Shown piece by piece: positions 9,599-19,700 of a stretch of DNA of 53,926 nucleotides; positions within the stretch are counted from its first letter, which is position 1; each line of letters starts with the position of its first letter. The notes below the pieces were generated by a model. It was not told the DNA's origin. It did not search any database and worked only from the letters and a program-made list of their open reading frames with translations. Position numbers and translations under genes: made by a program. Location of the stretch: the NCBI GenBank assembly GCA_012026685.1, contig VEOY01000193.1, positions 1 through 53,926 of the forward strand, written 5' to 3'. The stretch comes from Nitrospirota bacterium. GTDB taxonomy: Bacteria > Nitrospirota > Thermodesulfovibrionia > Thermodesulfovibrionales > UBA6898.

Positions 9599-10252
9599 TC
9601 AATTCTCCCTGCCGGCAAAACCGGCACATACCTTGTTAGCGACCTCTGCCACCGTTGTTTGGATAAACTCCCCGCCATCATAAAACCTGACGGAACTGTT
9701 GTCGTTCCTCAGACCTTCAATCACCGGCAGGAGGTCTTTCATATCCAGTGCCCCTGCTGTCATCAGCGCATACGCCCGTACGACGGCGTCTCCATCATTC
9801 AGGTACAGATTCTTCTCTATGAGCTCGCATGTCATGCACAGGAGGTCAGGGCGCTTTTCACTGATCCTCCAGAGCGCCCGCATCACGCCCCTCCTGAGCA
9901 TCAGCTCGTCATGAAATGACGTAAGAACCTGCCCGATGTCAGCAAAAACATCCGGGCTGTTTCTCACGATCTCCCCCAGCATCTCGGGTGCGCTTCCGGG
10001 GCCATTGCCGGACTCTTCCCGCAGCATCCAGAGGAATCGCTGACTCAGGTTCCTGACAATGTCAGCGTTCGTTTTCGCGATCTCTCCTGCCACGATACCG
10101 ATAGCCTCGATCGCGCGCCAGCTTTGAACATCCTCCTTATCATAGACCAGGGATATGAGCATCCTGACAATGCCGCGATCCTTTTTTGCCGCCTCGACAA
10201 GCTGCTGCAGGTTGTACGAATCCAATAATTCCCTGACCTCAGCTTTCTGCAT
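9599..10252 (-). CDS. HEAT-repeat-like protein (DVU0298-type) in dsr cluster
   Basis: Helical repeat pattern (EKRPDLLCMTCELIEKNLYLNDGDAVVRAYALMTAGALDM) directly before dsrN-like gene. Confidence 0.65.
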   Translation of the reverse strand: MQKAEVRELLDSYNLQQLVEAAKKDRGIVRMLISLVYDKEDVQSWRAIEAIGIVAGEIAKTNADIVRNLSQRFLWMLREESGNGPGSAPEMLGEIVRNSPDVFADIGQVLTSFHDELMLRRGVMRALWRISEKRPDLLCMTCELIEKNLYLNDGDAVVRAYALMTAGALDMKDLLPVIEGLRNDNSSVRFYDGGEFIQTTVAEVANKVCAGFAGREN

Positions 10253-11676
10253 CAGCTCCTGCCCCTTTTGTATTCCATCGCCCTCTTAACCATGCCTTCT
10301 GCCCATTCGGGCGAACCCAGCGCGTGGATATGCGTGTAGGTCGCAAGCACGTTCTTGAAGCAGATGCCGTCCCGTCTGCCCGTAATGCCCTCTCCCCGCT
10401 CCATGCTGAATGCAAAACGCATGTCCGGAGTTCTGCGCGAAGGCCTGACAGCCGAATAATGAAATTCATGGCCCTTCAGAACCGTGCCCTTTTCATAAAA
10501 GGGGTTTTCCCTGTCTACTTTTACGACAGTGTATCCGTGGGCCTGGGGCTTCTTTTCAAGACTGAACCTGAGAGGGAAGATGCCCGCCATGGGATAGGTC
10601 TTATTATCCAGTACCAGTTCCTCGCCGAGGTACATAAGGCCGCCGCATTCCGCATACACGGGGAGACCTTGCAGGACCGCCTTTTTCACGGAGGTTCTGA
10701 ATGCCCTGTTCTTGGCAAGCGCAATGGCGTGAGTCTCGGGAAAGCCACCGCCGATATACAGGGCATCGACATCAGGCAGCTTCCTCGCCGTGAGGGCGCT
10801 GATCTCAACGAGCAGTGCACCCCTTTTTTCAAGTTCCTCGAAATTCTCCGGATAATAGAACTGAAAGGCTGAGTCGCGGATGATGCCGATCCGGACGACC
10901 GGCGCAAGACAAAGGGCAGGGGATGAGACATCCTTGGTCTTTCGCCTTTTGCCTTCGACCTTCTGTCCCGATGACAACGGCGAAGCAGCTTCAGCCAACT
11001 GCCAGACTTTACCCAGATCGAGGTATTTCGCCGCTATCCCGGCGACAGCACGAATAGTCTCATTAACGCCTGGATGCTCCTGGAACGGTGTAAGTCCCAT
11101 GTGCCGTTCGGAAAGCTGGCCACCTCTCAGCTTTGGTATCGCGCCGACCACAGGGACACCGCAGTATTTTTCTATTGCCTCCCTGATCACCATTTCATGC
11201 CGACTGCCTGCGATGCGGTTCAGGACAACTCCGCAGATCTTCACCTTCGGATCGAACTTGAGCATGCCCAGCAGCATTGCGGCTGCCGTCCTGGTGACCT
11301 TTGTGCAATCCATCACGAGGATGACCGGCGTATGGAGGGCCTTGGCGAGTTCAGCAGTACTGTAGGTGCCGGACGCATCCATGCCGTCATAGAGACCCCG
11401 ATTTCCCTCTATCACCGCGCAGTCGGCTTTCCCGTAATGCCCGAGGAAAGAGGCCATGATCTTTTTTTGGGGTATGAGAAAAGGGTCGAGGTTATAGCAG
11501 GGATGTCCTGCTGCAGCAGAAAGCCATCCCGCATCAATATAATCCGGACCTTTCTTGAAGGTAACGACTGCCCGGCCCTGTTGCTTCCAGGAAGCAATAA
11601 TGCCCAGCGAGACCGCGGTCTTCCCCGCCCCGCCCCTGACACCTGCAATGATTATCCTTGGATAGTTCGATCTCAT
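10252..11676 (-). CDS. dsrN: CbiA/CobB-type glutamine amidotransferase, probable DsrN (siroheme amidation)
   Basis: P-loop GVRGGAGKTAVSLGI, YDGMDASGTYSTAELA, GATase motif LPVYAECGGLMYLGEEL; located in dsr cluster. Confidence 0.85.
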   Translation of the reverse strand: MRSNYPRIIIAGVRGGAGKTAVSLGIIASWKQQGRAVVTFKKGPDYIDAGWLSAAAGHPCYNLDPFLIPQKKIMASFLGHYGKADCAVIEGNRGLYDGMDASGTYSTAELAKALHTPVILVMDCTKVTRTAAAMLLGMLKFDPKVKICGVVLNRIAGSRHEMVIREAIEKYCGVPVVGAIPKLRGGQLSERHMGLTPFQEHPGVNETIRAVAGIAAKYLDLGKVWQLAEAASPLSSGQKVEGKRRKTKDVSSPALCLAPVVRIGIIRDSAFQFYYPENFEELEKRGALLVEISALTARKLPDVDALYIGGGFPETHAIALAKNRAFRTSVKKAVLQGLPVYAECGGLMYLGEELVLDNKTYPMAGIFPLRFSLEKKPQAHGYTVVKVDRENPFYEKGTVLKGHEFHYSAVRPSRRTPDMRFAFSMERGEGITGRRDGICFKNVLATYTHIHALGSPEWAEGMVKRAMEYKRGRS

Positions 11677-11936
11677 CAAGAAGTTAACAAACTGCTTAAC
11701 AAATATTTTTATTTTACCTGTTTTCCCCACGAACAAACAACCAACGACGGAGGACTGCATTTCAGTCCAAGCGACATTTCTTTGTGGTCAGCAACAAACT
11801 GCGCTCAGCGAAAGGTCGGCGGAAGACCGGCATCGTTGATAGATTCGCCGGGACCCTTGCCCAAACAGGGATCGGGTGCCGGCATGTGCAAACTTTTTTG
11901 CGTTATCGCCTGCGGTGTCCGTGATAGAATCTGGAT

Positions 11937-13139
11937 ATGATCATCGTCGAACCTTTCAGATGCAGACCGGTCGCACGGCGGCGTGTTGAAATCGTGGAGA
12001 GAAAAGGCACCGGCCATCCGGACACGATCTGTGACTCCATTATGGAAGCTGTCTCGGTTGCTCTTTCGAGAGAATACAAGAAAGAGTTCGGCGCCGTACT
12101 CCATCACAACATTGACAAAGGCCTGCTCGCTGCCGGCCGGGGCCGGCTGCAGTTCAGAGGTGGAATGATCGAAAAACCTATGGAACTGTATATCGGCGAC
12201 CGTGCCACGTTTGAGGCTGCAGGCAGAAAAATACCGGTGAACGAAATCGCGTTCAGCGCAGCAAAACAATGGCTGAAGGAAAACCTGCGTAATGTGGACC
12301 CTGACCGACATGTGCGTTACCATTCTGTCCTGGCTTCCGGCTCGGAAGAACTGACCGATATTTTCAGGAGAGCTGGAAAGGCGCGCGGCGCAAATGATAC
12401 GTCGGCGCTTGTCGGCTTCTTCCCCCTTTCCCCGACCGAGAAACTCGTCCTGAAGCTCGAGCGCTACCTGAACTCCGGAGCATTCAAATCCCGCTATCCG
12501 GAGACCGGTGAGGACATAAAGGTCATGGGACTGAGAAACGGCAGGGCCCTTGCCCTGACCGTAGCTATGCCGCTCATCTCCCGGTTCATAACATCAGAGC
12601 GGGCATACTTTGCCAGAAAGGAGGATATCCGCCGAGATATCGCGAGGTTCCTGAAGACAGTTAGGGACTTCACATCCATTGACCTGCATCTGAATGCGCT
12701 TGATATAGAGGGACGGGGCATCGGCGGAATCTACCTCAGCATTCTCGGGACGTCGGCAGAAAGCGCAGACTCCGGGCAGGTGGGAAGGGGAAACCGCGTC
12801 AATGGCCTGATATCGCTGGGCCGGCCGTTGGGCGCCGAAGCTGCCGCGGGCAAGAACCCCGTAAGCCATGTGGGCAAGATATACAATGTTCTCTCACATA
12901 AAGTAGCGGAAAAGATATGCCGGAACGTCGAGGGGATAGCGGAAGTATACGTGCAATTGCTCAGCAGAATAGGCTCGCCGGTCAGCGAACCGGAAATGGC
13001 GACCGCTCAGGTGTTGCTGGATAAAGGCCTTGCGCTGAAAGACATATCACGACAGGTTTCGTCGATCATGGAGAAGGAACTTTCTCATATCTCGGCCTTC
13101 TGCGACAAGCTCGCTCAAGGCCGATTCCCTGTCTGCTGA
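11937..13139 (+). CDS. S-adenosylmethionine synthetase, archaeal type
   Basis: VEIVERKGTGHPDTICDSIMEAVS, GGIYLSILGTSAESADSGQVGRGNRVNGLISLGRP typical of archaeal-type MAT. Confidence 0.92.
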   Translation: MIIVEPFRCRPVARRRVEIVERKGTGHPDTICDSIMEAVSVALSREYKKEFGAVLHHNIDKGLLAAGRGRLQFRGGMIEKPMELYIGDRATFEAAGRKIPVNEIAFSAAKQWLKENLRNVDPDRHVRYHSVLASGSEELTDIFRRAGKARGANDTSALVGFFPLSPTEKLVLKLERYLNSGAFKSRYPETGEDIKVMGLRNGRALALTVAMPLISRFITSERAYFARKEDIRRDIARFLKTVRDFTSIDLHLNALDIEGRGIGGIYLSILGTSAESADSGQVGRGNRVNGLISLGRPLGAEAAAGKNPVSHVGKIYNVLSHKVAEKICRNVEGIAEVYVQLLSRIGSPVSEPEMATAQVLLDKGLALKDISRQVSSIMEKELSHISAFCDKLAQGRFPVC

Positions 13140-13157
13140 GCAGCATACGACTTTGCC

Positions 13158-13346
13158 TCATGATTCAACTATTGTTATGGCCTCAACCGGGCATATATCA
13201 GCCGCCTCCTGACAATTGCACGAGTCGCACTTTTCAGGGGCTGTTACATATGCCTTTTCATCCCTGAGCTCGAACACCTCAGGGCACAGTTCAACGCATG
13301 AGCCGCATCCTATGCACGTATCCCAGTCGATGACGGGTTTTTTCAT
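13158..13346 (-). CDS. Ferredoxin
   Basis: [13 protein letters not shown] ... [18 protein letters not shown]. Confidence 0.9.
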   Translation of the reverse strand: MKKPVIDWDTCIGCGSCVELCPEVFELRDEKAYVTAPEKCDSCNCQEAADICPVEAITIVES

Positions 13347-13355
13347 GGAGTTCCC

Positions 13356-13619
13356 TTACCTTCCTTTTTCACGTTCTTGAAAATTTCCGATAAATTCACC
13401 GATCTGCATGCCAAGATATATACACTTGTATCCATTCATGCATTCATCCGCGTCCTTTTTGTCAAGGTGCGTGGTAAGTTCATGAGCGCCTCGTTTGAAC
13501 TTGACGATATAGGCATGCTTATCTTCACTATACTCAAGGCTTACCGCGATGCCATGACGTTCGACCTCGGGATACATCTCCATGATCTTGTCCTTCAGCG
13601 CCACATTCGAATATCCCAT
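13356..13619 (-). CDS. Small conserved protein of unknown function (copy A of the THxDKxDAxxCM family)
   Basis: MGYSNVALKDKIMEMYPEVERHGIAVSLEY...LTTHLDKKDADECMNGYKCIYLGMQI; paralogous to 20655-20909. Confidence 0.75.
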   Translation of the reverse strand: MGYSNVALKDKIMEMYPEVERHGIAVSLEYSEDKHAYIVKFKRGAHELTTHLDKKDADECMNGYKCIYLGMQIGEFIGNFQEREKGR

Positions 13620-13680
13620 AGAGAACCTCGTTCCTGTTTTCGTGCTGCCGCTTTTCCTGTCGGCATCCGCTGTCGGGAAG

Positions 13681-13851
13681 TTACTGGACTTCTCCTGCCG
13701 GCATGGACTCAATCCTGCTGATGATGCCCCTGACGGTCTTCTTCTCTGTCTGCACGCCCTTTTCGTCGCCCATCTTCTCTACGGCCTTCAAATAATGCTG
13801 CAGAGCGTTCATGATTGCTACCGCCTCCAGATTGGTCAATTTCAAATCCAT
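13681..13851 (-). CDS. Small helical protein of unknown function
   Basis: ORF in a same-strand operon; MDLKLTNLEAVAIMNALQHYLKAVEKMGDEKG. Confidence 0.55.
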   Translation of the reverse strand: MDLKLTNLEAVAIMNALQHYLKAVEKMGDEKGVQTEKKTVRGIISRIESMPAGEVQ

Positions 13852-13930
13852 TTTTTCTCTCCTTTTGCATTTATGTCCCCCCGGGCAGATCAATGGGTCC
13901 GCCTGGCGGCATTCTTCCTGATGCGTGTTT

Positions 13931-14275
13931 TTACACTACGCCGCCTTCACCGTGCAGGTATCCGATCACCTGCGGAGACGGCTTAGGCAGTCCTGCGATC
14001 TTCCATGCCTTGAGCGGATCTACAAAACGATGCTGCATGCAGCCCTTTTCCTGGTGGACATTGGTGCAGACCGCGGTGAGTATCGGGAAGAACTGATACT
14101 GTTCATAATGCCGTCTGAGAAACCTGATGATGTCCATTCGGTCCTGGGTCAGCTCGTCGACATTTTCGCGCTCAGCTATTGCGCAGGCGACCTTTTCATT
14201 CCATTGCCCCATATCGATCAGAAACCCGTCTTCGTCTACCTCGATCTTCATACCGGAGACCTCAAGTACTGGCAT
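13931..14275 (-). CDS. DsrC-like (TusE/DsrC family) protein lacking both C-terminal cysteines
   Basis: MPVLEVSGMKIEVDEDGFLIDMGQWNEKVA...FLRRHYEQYQFFPILT...KAWKIAGLPKPSPQV. Confidence 0.88.
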   Translation of the reverse strand: MPVLEVSGMKIEVDEDGFLIDMGQWNEKVACAIAERENVDELTQDRMDIIRFLRRHYEQYQFFPILTAVCTNVHQEKGCMQHRFVDPLKAWKIAGLPKPSPQVIGYLHGEGGVV

Positions 14276-14395
14276 TGTCGGCTCTCCTTTCCGGATATCT
14301 ATTCATCTTGCCTGACGCCGGCCACCACGACTGTTCATGACAGCGCGCGTTACCCGCGGAGACGGACGCTCCGGTGATGGATCAGAGACCGCATA

Positions 14396-15892
14396 TCATT
14401 GCACGGAAAACGCCGGCTCAGAAGCGATGCCACTTTGCTCCACGAGAAGCCGTGACCTGATCTTCTTGATGACGTTGCCTTCTATCTGCCTGATCCGCTC
14501 CCTGGACAGGTTGAATTCTTTCGCGATCACCGCGAGGGTCTGTTCTTCTTCTCCTATACCGAACCTTTTCCGTATGATCTTCTCGGACTTCGGGTCGAGC
14601 TGGCTAAGGACCATGTCGACTTTTGTCCTGATATCGGCATGTATCGCGGCATCCAGAGGTGAAGGCACCGGCGTGTCCTCAATGAGATCGCTCAGTTCCG
14701 AGTCCTCGCGGATAGGCGTATTGATCGATACGGGTTCCCGGGAAAGGTGCAGCAGCTCCATGACCTGCTGCCCCGGGACGTTCAGCCGTGCAGCGATCTC
14801 TTCGTGAGACGTATCTTCGCTGTTTTCCTGGGAAAGCTCTCTGGCACAGCGCAGGATCTTATGGACCTTATCCGCGACATGGACCGGGAAACGGATGGTG
14901 CGCGAATGGTTCGAAAGCGCTCTGGTGATCGACTGCTTTATCCAGCATACTGCGTATGTGCTGAACTTGTAGCCCGTGCGGCAGTCAAAAAGATCTACAG
15001 CCCTCATCAGTCCGATATTGCCTTCCTGGATGAGGTCTGTGAGACTTACCCTTCCGGAACCCAGATATTTCTTTGCAATACTGACCACAAGCCTCAGGTT
15101 GGCCTCAATGATAAGTCTCTTGGTCTCTTCCATCTCCGCTAACGTATGTTCACACGCTGAGAGCACCTGCGCGATCTTCGCATGGGACGCTCCCATCATC
15201 TGTTCGAACCGGCGCAGAGCACTGCCCGCATTGGCCGCAGACAGCCCTGATCGGATCCTTTCCATTTCCTTGACCTTGAGCATGAAATCCTCTAGCAGTT
15301 CCATAATAAAGTCGGGCTTCAGCCGCAGGGAAATGATCTCCTCGATCAGCGGGGTTCTTTCAAGCAAGGACGCCTCTGCAGCGCCTCCCGAATTCCTGTC
15401 CGTGCGTGCTGCCGCCTGCTTGTGGACACCGACACGATGCATCCTCGCATGCAGCCGGATGATGCGATCTGCCGAGGTCATGAACATATGCTCAGCCTTT
15501 TCAGCCATGTTGTCGGCATGCAATATATTTCTGACGAGATTGTCGAACGGCACTATCCTCTTCACGGCCATCTTCGCCGTCGCCACCAGTTTTTCAACAT
15601 GATAGGGCAGGGAAAACAGGGCTATGATGATCTTTTCCCTGCTCTTTTCGTGCTGCTCAAAGATCTCACGCTCGCTGGTCCGACTGAGTAGAGGTCGTGC
15701 CCCTATCTCGGCAAGATACGTCCGCAGGATGTCAAAGTCATCCTCGTCTGTATCCGTGCCCGCGCCGCCTTCCCATCTCGCCGCCTCGCTATCAACATCG
15801 TCATCCCAGAAGATGTCGCTGACCAGGGAACCATCCCGGCCAAGAGGGTCCATATCCTGTTCTGCTTTTATATGATCATATTTGTTCAGCAT
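14396..15892 (-). CDS. RNA polymerase sigma-70 family factor (RpoD/RpoS-like)
   Basis: AKKYLGSGRVSLTDLIQEGNIGLMRAVDLFDCRTGYKFSTYAVCWIKQSITRAL; region 4 AVIAKEFNLSRERIRQIEGNVIKKIRSRL. Confidence 0.93.
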   Translation of the reverse strand: MLNKYDHIKAEQDMDPLGRDGSLVSDIFWDDDVDSEAARWEGGAGTDTDEDDFDILRTYLAEIGARPLLSRTSEREIFEQHEKSREKIIIALFSLPYHVEKLVATAKMAVKRIVPFDNLVRNILHADNMAEKAEHMFMTSADRIIRLHARMHRVGVHKQAAARTDRNSGGAAEASLLERTPLIEEIISLRLKPDFIMELLEDFMLKVKEMERIRSGLSAANAGSALRRFEQMMGASHAKIAQVLSACEHTLAEMEETKRLIIEANLRLVVSIAKKYLGSGRVSLTDLIQEGNIGLMRAVDLFDCRTGYKFSTYAVCWIKQSITRALSNHSRTIRFPVHVADKVHKILRCARELSQENSEDTSHEEIAARLNVPGQQVMELLHLSREPVSINTPIREDSELSDLIEDTPVPSPLDAAIHADIRTKVDMVLSQLDPKSEKIIRKRFGIGEEEQTLAVIAKEFNLSRERIRQIEGNVIKKIRSRLLVEQSGIASEPAFSVQ

Positions 15893-16079
15893 CCTGCATT
15901 CATACCTCCTCAGACAGTTGTTGGTAAGCAGGCACAGGCCTGAAAGGAACTTGACTTTGAGATTACCAGCAGACCGGGATAAAGGCTATCAGCGGGCTTA
16001 CAGTCCGGTTGTCAATTTATCGGTAGTATGCTGTAGGATTATTCCTAAGACTTCCGTACAGGGGAACCAAGGGAAGGCA

Positions 16080-16712
16080 TCAGTCGATCAGATTGTTTTT
16101 CATCGCGTACTGGATCAGCTGCGCATTGCTCTTCATCTTTAATTTCTCAAGAATACGGGAACGGAATGTGCTGACGGTCTTCGGACTGCGTGATATTTCC
16201 CCGGCTATCTCTTTAATGGACATGCCTTTCACGATCATCCGCAATACTTGTAATTCTCTGGTTGACAACAGTTCGTGCAGGGGCCGTTCCGTGTCTTCCG
16301 TCAGGTTCACAGCCAGGAATTCGGCAAGAGACGAACTTATGTAGCGCTGGCCCCGGGAGATTTTCCTGATGGCGTCGGTTAATTCATCGGAAGCACTCTT
16401 TTTTGTAAGATATCCGGAAGCCCCCGCCTTCAGGGCCCTGACCGCGAATTCCTCTTCCGGGTACATGCTCAACATAAGAACAGGCAGAGAGGGATACAGT
16501 TTCTTGAGCTCCTCCAGGGTTTCGATGCCGCCCATGCCCGGCATGGAAATGTCGAGGAGAACAACATCAAAACGCGCCCTCTTGACCTTGTCAAGGACTT
16601 CCTGGCCGTTCGCGGCCTCCTCTATGCTGCGGACGATGCCGCTGTCTTCAAGGACATGCACAAGGCCCTTTCTGACTATCGGATGGTCATCTGCTATCAG
16701 AATTCTGAACAT
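16080..16712 (-). CDS. NarL/FixJ-family response regulator (REC-LuxR HTH)
   Basis: FRILIADDHPIVRKGLVHVLED... DVVLLDISMPGMGG... LSTRELQVLRMIVKGMSIKEIAGEISRSPKTVSTFRSRILEKL. Confidence 0.94.
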   Translation of the reverse strand: MFRILIADDHPIVRKGLVHVLEDSGIVRSIEEAANGQEVLDKVKRARFDVVLLDISMPGMGGIETLEELKKLYPSLPVLMLSMYPEEEFAVRALKAGASGYLTKKSASDELTDAIRKISRGQRYISSSLAEFLAVNLTEDTERPLHELLSTRELQVLRMIVKGMSIKEIAGEISRSPKTVSTFRSRILEKLKMKSNAQLIQYAMKNNLID

Positions 16713-19700
16713 GCGCTCTCCCTTTTCCCAGAGGAATGGTCACGGTGACCGTTGTCCCCTTGCTGTTGTCACTGGTGAACACACAATCGCCGCCCAATTC
16801 CCTTGCCCTTTCCCGCATCCCCGTGACGCCGAATGAGGTCATTTTGGCGATATCCTGCGGCGAAATACCCTTTCCGTTGTCTGTCATCACGAGCATGATA
16901 GTGTCTTCTTCTACGGCAAGCCGAACGAATACGCTCGTGGCCTGCGCATGGCGGACCACGTTGGTAAGGGCCTCCTGGAAAATACGGAACATGGCAATAG
17001 TGACGACCGTCGGCAGAGTCACATGCTGGGGCGGAAATTCAAGGAAGCAGTTAAGCCCTGCCGAGTCGGAAAACCTCTTCGCCTGCCATTCCATTGCTGC
17101 TTCGAGCCCGAGGTGATCAAGCATTCGGGGCCTCAGTTCAGTGCAGATCTTGTGGACATCCTCAACCGCACTGTCTATGAGATCCATCGCTGACTGCAAT
17201 TTCTTCTCAGCGATATCTTTTTTCTGGAGAGTCTTTTTCAGCAACGAAAGTTCGATACGGGCGGCTGTCAATGTCTGGCCAAGTTCATCATGGATCTCCC
17301 GTGCCACCAAAGTCCGTTCTTCTTCCCGCGCGGTAAGCAGGTGAAGGGAGAGGTTGCGAAGCTGTTCACGGGAGACCATCAATGACTCCTCAACGGAAAA
17401 CCGGAAGATAGCTTCTCCGATCAGGGGGGTGATCAATTCCATAAGCTCGGTAGTCTGACGAGGAATGGCGTTCTTTCTTCTGTCGGCAAGATGGATAGAC
17501 CCCAACATTTTTTCACGATAACGGACCGGCATGATCGCAACGGACAGAAAACCCAGCTCCTCAGCCCTTTCCATCAGGGTTCTTGCAGCCAGTCCGCTTT
17601 CCGGGGACAGTACGTGTGAGGAATCGTTGCAGACAAACATGCCATTGCAGGCAATGCAGGAGCTGTCGTGACACTCAGGGGTATCCGCATTGTTCAGGAT
17701 GCCCCTGCAGGCACCCTTTCCTTCGAAAAGACATACCTCCTTCTCCCAGACCTCCCTTGCGACCCCAGCATATGCGCCGCGGGACGTCTTACCGTCTTCA
17801 TTGTGCAGGCAGATGCCGACGCAGAAACAGCGCGACCATTTTTTTATCAGCCCTGCAGCATCATTCAGGTAATCATCGCATGTGGGAGCGGAAGAAAATA
17901 ATTTCAGCAGGTCGTTTGTCGCAATGATCTTTCTCTCATTCTCCTTGCGGGAACTGATGTCGAACATGGTTGACCGGCTCACGGCAAAATTGCCTTCGCT
18001 GTCACATACCGCGGCCGCGCTCAATAATGCTATGAACGTGCTCCCGTCCTTGCGGATGACCTCGAATTCAAGGTCCCGTATCCATCCCTGTTCCAGGAAT
18101 TTCGGAAAGTTTTCGGCGAAGACATTTCTGCTCCGCGGGGTCAGAAAATCCGTGAACTTCCTGATACCCACGACCTCGCCGCGCGAGTATCCCAGCCACT
18201 GAAGTTCAGTATCGTTGATGTTGATGACGACCCCATTGCCGTCAAGCGAATGATAACCGCAGGGGGCATTGTTATAGAGGTCCCCGATCTCCTTCGCCTG
18301 TATGGACACCTGGGCCGTCCGCTCGTTGACGCGTGCTTCCAGTTCATCGTTCATCTTGCGCAGTGCTTCCCCTGCCTGCCTGCGAGCGGTAATATCAGTA
18401 ATCGTGCTGGCAAAACGGCGAAGCCCTGCAGGGAAGGTAACAACATGCAGCCAGCGTCCCGTATGCTTCACATATGTCTCAAAATCTTCGGCCCTCTGGT
18501 CAGCAACCACCCGTGCGAATATCGGAAGGTATTGAGACACGGCATCAGGAAAGACTTCGCTGATGCAGCGTCCAACTATTTTCCCGCGGGATATCCCGGT
18601 ATGTTGTTCGTAGGCGTCATTTACCTCAAGGACGCGCCAATCCACCGGCCGGCCCCCATCATCGAACAAGAGTTCGTAGAGCGCAAACCCTTCGGCCATG
18701 TTCCGGAACAACAGACGATATTTTTCTTCGCTTTTGCGCAGTGCATCCTCTGCGGCCTTGAAATCATTTATGTTTTCCGAGAAAATAACGAGACCGCCGA
18801 CCGTGTTGCTGCTCTTATACCACGGCCTGACCTCCCAGCGCACCCATTCGGTATGGCCGTCAGCCCGGACCCAGGGGTCAGCGTCGTTCCGCTCGACAGC
18901 TCCGGCCAGGCACCGGTGGAGCGTTTCTTTCCATCGTTCAGGGATGTCGGGGAAAACCTCGTAATGGTTAAGACCGATAATGTCCCGTTCATCGAGACCG
19001 TAGTCCGAAAACCACCTTCGGCTGGCGCTTATGTATCGCAAATCGTTGTCCAGCATGGCGATAGCAGCCGGAGCATGCCCGACAAAGATGCGGAGCCTTT
19101 CCTCGCTCTCTGTCAGCGCCTGTTCAGTCTGTTTCAGCCTCTGAATATCCAGGTTGATGCCGGCCCAGCATTTAACCCGCCCCTCTTCGTCCCTCACCGG
19201 CACACCTCGCGCCAGTATAGGATGCCACTGTCCATCCGTCCCGCGGAACCGGTGCTCGATATCCCAGGCGCCGCCGGTGCGCACGCATTCTTTCCATGCT
19301 GCGATAGTGCGTTCCGCATCATCGGGATGCAGCACATCCCCCCAGCCGAAGTTGGAACACTGTTCCTGGGTCATGCCGACGAGTTTAAGGAATGATTCGC
19401 TTGCGTAGATATTTCGACCATCGGGAGCGCAAATCCAGGTGCCGAAATCAATGCTTTCCCCAATGGCGCGATACATCTGTTCGCTTTCCCGCAGAGCCCT
19501 TTCCGCAAGCTTGCGCTCGGTGATGTCATGCGTATAAATGAGGGCAACGTTCAACCGGGGCACCAGACAGATAGTCTCACTGAATGTCCGGTCCTTGATC
19601 GTTACCTCACGGTTTACGGTCAATGAACGCTGTCTGTCCCACTCAGCGATGACATCTGGCAAATCCGGAGGAATGAATGCCCGTGCGTCTTCGAGGCTCA

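Noticed and set aside
11074-11940. 288-aa plus-strand ORF antisense to dsrN
   Set aside because: Fully overlaps a CbiA-like gene with strong motifs; not protein-like
18250-19395. 381-aa plus-strand ORF opposite the histidine kinase
   Set aside because: Antisense shadow frame of a high-confidence PAS kinase; no recognisable domain
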